A stretch of DNA of 64,000 nucleotides, taken from contig NC_080423.1 of NCBI RefSeq assembly GCF_029873635.1, positions 92,115,191 to 92,179,190 on the forward strand, written 5' to 3'. The stretch is from Malania oleifera. Lineage: Eukaryota; Streptophyta; Magnoliopsida; Santalales; Ximeniaceae. The position numbers were made by a program, and so were the translations under genes. Positions 59,917-64,000 of the stretch are shown one piece after another; the first letter of the stretch is position 1, and the number at the start of each line of letters is the position of its first letter. A model generated the notes under the pieces. That model was not told the DNA's origin, made no database searches, and saw only the letters and a list, made by a program, of their open reading frames with translations.

Positions 59917-60150
59917 ACAACAGTATGCAGCCAGTTTATCGAGCTATCTCAGTTTACCTCGAACTTAGTGCCAGATGAGGAAAAGAAGGTGAGGAAGTTT
60001 GAGGAGGGTCTGAGTTAGGGATTGTATGAACATGTTGTAGGCTTTCAGGCCCAGACTTTTTCGGAGATAGTTGAAAGAGTCACAGTGATTGAGAGTGACC
60101 TACAGAGAGGCACTACGGCACATAGTCAGAGGAAGAGGCCCGCGCCTCAA
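59917..60150 (+). pseudogene. Gypsy gag fragment fused to an LTR end
   Basis: In the frame of codon 59932 it reads QFIELSQF, then LVPDEEKKVRKFEEGL, then VVGFQAQTFSEIVERV, the C-terminal part of the gag domain in chromovirus-type elements, with one in-frame TAG at about 60016. It follows the LTR end at 59916 with no primer site, leader or gag N-terminus, so a deletion has joined LTR and gag. The frame stops at 60150 where another LTR is inserted and resumes at 62642. Confidence 0.8.
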
Positions 60151-62641
60151 AAAATATATATATAATTAAAGTACAATAATAATAAAATAATAAAAATGGT
60201 CATTAAGTTAATATCAATACTAAAGTGTTTTTCTGTAGGATCCTTGATTCCATGTTTGATGCCTAAGAAAGACCTTATCTTAGCGAGTGCTCAGAGACCA
60301 TTGCGGCTCAGTCGCTCCCTAGAGGTCGGCCTGGTCAAAATGGAATTTCATAGGATAAATAGGATAGACACTGTTTGTACACGTAAATAAGTATATATAC
60401 ATAAAATGGTGTTTTGACAGATATAATTTGTAAAAATACATAATAAGATGATAATAATATAGGTATCATATGTCGGGCTCACAAGACTATGTGGGGTCCA
60501 CATGAGTCCCGAAGCCACAAGACACTGTTTATATACGTAAATAAGTACATAAAATAATATTTTGACTGATATAATTTATAGAAATATATGATAAAATAAT
60601 AATAATACAGGTATAATATGCGGGGCCCACAAGACTGTGTGGGGCCCACATGAGTCCCGAAACCGTATGGAGGTTTACACGAGTCTCAAAGCTATGTAGG
60701 ATGTATAAAATCGTATAAGAATTATTCAAGTTACGTAGGATCCATTCGGGTCTCGAAGTTGTGTGGGGCCCACAAGACCATGTGGGGCCCACATGAGTTT
60801 TCAAAATTCAAATTTAATTCTTGTTCAAAAATAAATAATAAAATAAATAAATACTAAAAATAGTTTAAAAGTAAAAACAGTGATAATAATAATGATAATA
60901 ATGATTAATAAAAATAATAAAATAACAAAATAATTAATTAACTAATTGACTAATTAATTAGGTAAGTGATTAATTAAAAATTTATTTAATGGGAATGGTG
61001 GCAAGCACTCCCACATGGCCTCTATCCCCATTCCATACTCAACCCATAACTTGCCCATTCTTTAATTTTTTAAAAATTATAATTTCACCCATCTCCCCAC
61101 ACTTTTATAAATTTCATTTCTTCCTTAAAATTTTCCTATAAATAGGGAGCTCTCAACCTTCATTTTTTCCAACAATTTTCCAAGGAACAGAAGGATTAGT
61201 GAGTGAAAGAATTTGTGGTGGAGAGAGAATTTTGAGTAAGTTCTCACTCACCCACTCTTTCCGATCTCATTTCTTAAAGATAGTTATTGTGTTCGTAGCA
61301 CAAGGTAAAAGAAGAAGGTAAGTAAATTTTGATTATTTTAGTTTTTTTTTATTTAAAATTCATACCCGATTTTATTTTATAAGTAAATTTCAATTATGTT
61401 AATTAGTTCCACAAAATTTTCATGAGTTTATTTTTTACGCATATTTAATTATACTAGTTCTATCTTTAATATACTTACATCTATTTTTGGGTTAAAAAAT
61501 GTTCTAATCCCCTCGAGTAAATTTTCAGCATTTCTTTCTATTCAAAAATAAAATTATATATATTTTTAACACAAAAATTGTGTGACATGAGTTTATTTCT
61601 ACGTTGCATTTTTTTTTGAAAATATGAGTAAAGATGAGATTTTCACGATATTATTTTAAATTGCCTAAATTATAATAAGATGATTTTAAAACCCCTTATG
61701 GCAACGAAAGTTCAAAGTTATAGATGCTCGGTACCGCAGCTTAAAGTTTATACAGATCAGAGTGCACCCACATTGTTTACAGAGTGGTTATTTATGTTAG
61801 TAGATTTCTCCTGAGTGCACACCTGGTTCGGAACCAGGACTTAATAAGGAAAATCCCACTTAAAGTTTACATACGTTAATTTAGTTTGGTTGGCCAGCCA
61901 GCTAAGTCCAGTCCTCGGACCGCACAACCCAGTCATGGGGGTAAACATGACGTACGGCAAATAGGCCTAAGGGTGGTTTTTATAATATATATTTATACAT
62001 AGTTAATTACGTGTACAAAGTTACTGATGATTTGAAGGAAAAGTGTAAGTTTACATGAAAAGGATCATTCTAGTGCTTAAATGACGATCTAAAGAAAACG
62101 TATAAGGAAAAATATATGTATATTTATCATTAAATATTTATACAGTTTTAAAGTTAAAAGTTTAATTTAACAGTTATAGTATATGATTAAAAAATTTTAC
62201 TATTATAGTTGATGGTAAAAGTTTTATGCAGAAATTTTTAAATTTATATTTATTCTAGAGATAGTTTTGAAGTTATAATATTAAATATTATTTTACGAAA
62301 TTTTTAAAAAAACTCATTTTGGCCACACACTAATAATAATCTTATTTACTTACTGAGCGTCGTCTCACTCCAATCATATTTTTATTTCAGATAACTCTGA
62401 AGAGCATGTTGGAAATCAGACTTAGCAAGCATGCGGGTGGGGATAGAAAAATAAAGATTTGTTTAGAAATATTAGTATGATGTCAGATATTTATGCTTGT
62501 GTAATTTTTCTTCTTTGAAACAAATGATTGTAATATGGATAATTAGTGCTCTGGTTTAATAAAAATTGAGTTTATTTGCTTCTACTGTAAATCAATAGTA
62601 AAAAGTTAATATCTCAGACCCCTCGGGGATGGGGTGCTACA
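60151..62641 (+). mobile_element. Third gypsy LTR type inserted in gag
   Basis: About 2.49 kb ending GGGGATGGGGTGCTACA. The 5' edge is unclear: no TG and no TSD seen, and the first 100 bp are A-rich. It has GGGGCCCACA-type repeats (60475-60800), a TATA box CCTATAAATAGG (61136-61147), a donor-like GAAG/GTAAGT at 61318, conserved block 62322-62370 and an acceptor-like ATTTCAG at 62389-62390. The middle also shares the GGACCGCACAACCC...TCATGGGGGT module with the other LTRs. No protein-coding ORF. Confidence 0.75.
61136..61147 (+). promoter_or_regulatory. TATA box of the 60151-62641 LTR
   Basis: CCTATAAATAGG, about 170 bp upstream of the donor-like site. It gives the LTR a plausible transcription start near 61170. 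Confidence 0.6.
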
Positions 62642-62862
62642 TTTTCGGGTAGGGTCCAACCGAGAGCCATGGAGGAGGCAAGATAGTAGAGGAGGTCAGA
62701 GATAGGGGATGGGTGGTTGAGCAGTACAGGATAGACCGATGCCCCCTCTCTGTCCTAGATTCTATAGGAGACACCCAAGAGAGTGTTGGATCAGGGAGGT
62801 GATATGTTACCGGTGCTATCAACCTAGCCATATAGTGAGAGATTGCCAAACACCTCCAGTGA
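62642..62862 (+). pseudogene. Gag CCHC zinc-knuckle fragment
   Basis: Continuation of the gag split at 60150. It reads HPRECW (about 62772-62790) and then the knuckle CYRCYQPSHIVRDC (62805-62846), an intact C-X2-C-X4-H-X4-C. The region before it is frameshifted or has stops (for example TAGTAG at about 62683). It ends at a rearrangement junction at about 62863. Confidence 0.82.
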
Positions 62863-62892
62863 TTATATGATAGTACTTTGACAGGGATATGA

Positions 62893-64000
62893 TCAACCAA
62901 GGTAAATTAAACTATCATAGCTTGGTCGACCGGGCTATGGTCAAATGGTTGACCCAGACCGGGTTCAGTCAACCGGGGGTAGAATGAACTACACAGGTTG
63001 GTCAACTGAAGGTGCACATTTTGTACATTTCGGTCCTGTTTCATTCCAAAGTCACCCTATTCAAGTGATCATTCATATACGTGCATAAGTGAGTGTTCTA
63101 GGTTCATTTCTAGGTCCTTTTGAAGGCACCAGAAAAAAATCCAGTGTCGGTCGACCGATTGACCAAAGGGTGTTCCCTAAGGTCTTTCAATGGTCATTTG
63201 ATTTTCAAGAGATGTGTAGGGACCTAGAGTCATTCTATAGTCTTTGTGCTTTGTAGTTTTACATGCATGATATGCTGATTATTACAGACTTTTTCTTAAT
63301 TAAATATGACAGACCCAAATAGAAATTACAACAATTAAATTATAACTAGGGTCTTCATTTTCCTCCGAGTCTCCGAGTGCCATCATATGATACCGCTAAG
63401 ATAAACCTGCACATCAACTCAGTAGACATTAAATACCTGAGTATTTGTCATAATCAAACCAAGGTATAACCCATAGGGTCAACAACAAGGTATTCCGACT
63501 TAGCCTGATAAGCCAACCAAGGTTAAGTCCCGCCTTCGAACCGCACCACCCAATCATGTGGGGTTATTACATGACTATAAGATGGATAGGTTTCCTCATT
63601 ACAAACGCGATACACTCATATGATAGTACTTTGACATATATGATACTTTGTATACTGAAATATTTATTGAGCATGATTATATTTTCGAAAAAAGTAAATG
63701 GTTACAAGTATACATATATGTTATGGATATGAGTACAGATTCCTATGATACCTTAGTTAAATCAATATTTTTATAAACATGATATGATACACTGAAATTC
63801 ACTGCCACACACTGATAATAATTTATTCCCATTTACTGAGAGGTATCTCACCCCATAGATCTTAAATATTTCAGGAAATTCGGAACGTCAGGCAGAGCGA
63901 GCTTCGAGATAGAGGATGCGTCGCCCTATAGTGCAGGGTATGTGGGTTTATTTTGAAAAACACGATTATGAGTGTATAAACTTTGAATTAGTGGTTGACT
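62893..64000 (+). repeat. Segmental duplicate of 56487-57592
   Basis: Nearly identical to 56487-57592. It includes the end of the nested copia solo LTR (to about 63482), the same altered TSD ACAAG, and the gypsy LTR segment with conserved block (63802-63854) and TTTCAG acceptor-like site. It runs off the window end. Confidence 0.9.

Overview
This window is nuclear DNA of a flowering plant, most likely a eudicot. It is AT-rich and packed with plant-specific retroelements, and it holds one clear intron-containing host gene: a group III WRKY transcription factor on the minus strand (coding span 43960 to 42028, three exons, 359 codons). I found no bacterial, organellar or viral features. No ORF other than the WRKY exons looks like a conserved host gene.

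Layout. 1-10.05 kb: a decayed Athila/Tat-type Ty3/gypsy element on the minus strand (protease fragment 1-1585, gag 7228-8640, tRNA-Asp-like primer site 8747-8764, 5' LTR from 8770). It is interrupted by a Cassandra-type solo LTR carrying 5S rRNA sequence (615-895) and by a complete non-autonomous LTR element (1591-7222, TSD TTAGG) with 2.5-kb LTRs and only 0.5 kb inside. 10.25-13.54 kb: half of a CACTA-like DNA transposon made largely of a tandem array of about 184 bp. 15.28-32.0 kb: a nest. A copia 3' end and LTR, partly duplicated in tandem, contains a copia-like solo LTR (17711-31671, TSD ATTTG). That LTR holds a defective Tekay/Del-type chromovirus (18325-25907, TSD ATTCA) and a second CACTA-like element (25952-30008, TSD CAC), which carries a LINE 3' end (26683-27010).

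32.0-45.94 kb is the low-repeat island around the WRKY gene. It has one SINE with a 13-bp TSD, a 536-bp tandem duplication, and a cluster of TGACG (as-1-type) motifs 266-486 bp upstream of the WRKY start. 45.95-52.15 kb is a second nest: copia solo LTR (TSD AAATA), containing a gypsy solo LTR (TSD ATTTA), containing an inverted gypsy LTR. 52.15-64 kb is a mosaic of rearranged and duplicated pieces of the same LTR families, gag fragments and a truncated SINE.

The most interesting signal is shared by all the gypsy LTR families. Each carries an AG/GTAAG donor-like site, a conserved block of about 50 bp (GCCACACACT...TTACTGAG...CTCACCCC), and a TTTCAG acceptor-like site. Donor and acceptor are about 1.07-1.11 kb apart in five families and 1.32 kb in the sixth. 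This suggests an intron built into the LTR leader. The WRKY gene is the only feature likely to serve the plant. Its family acts downstream of salicylic-acid signalling, which agrees with the TGACG cluster, but that link is inference.
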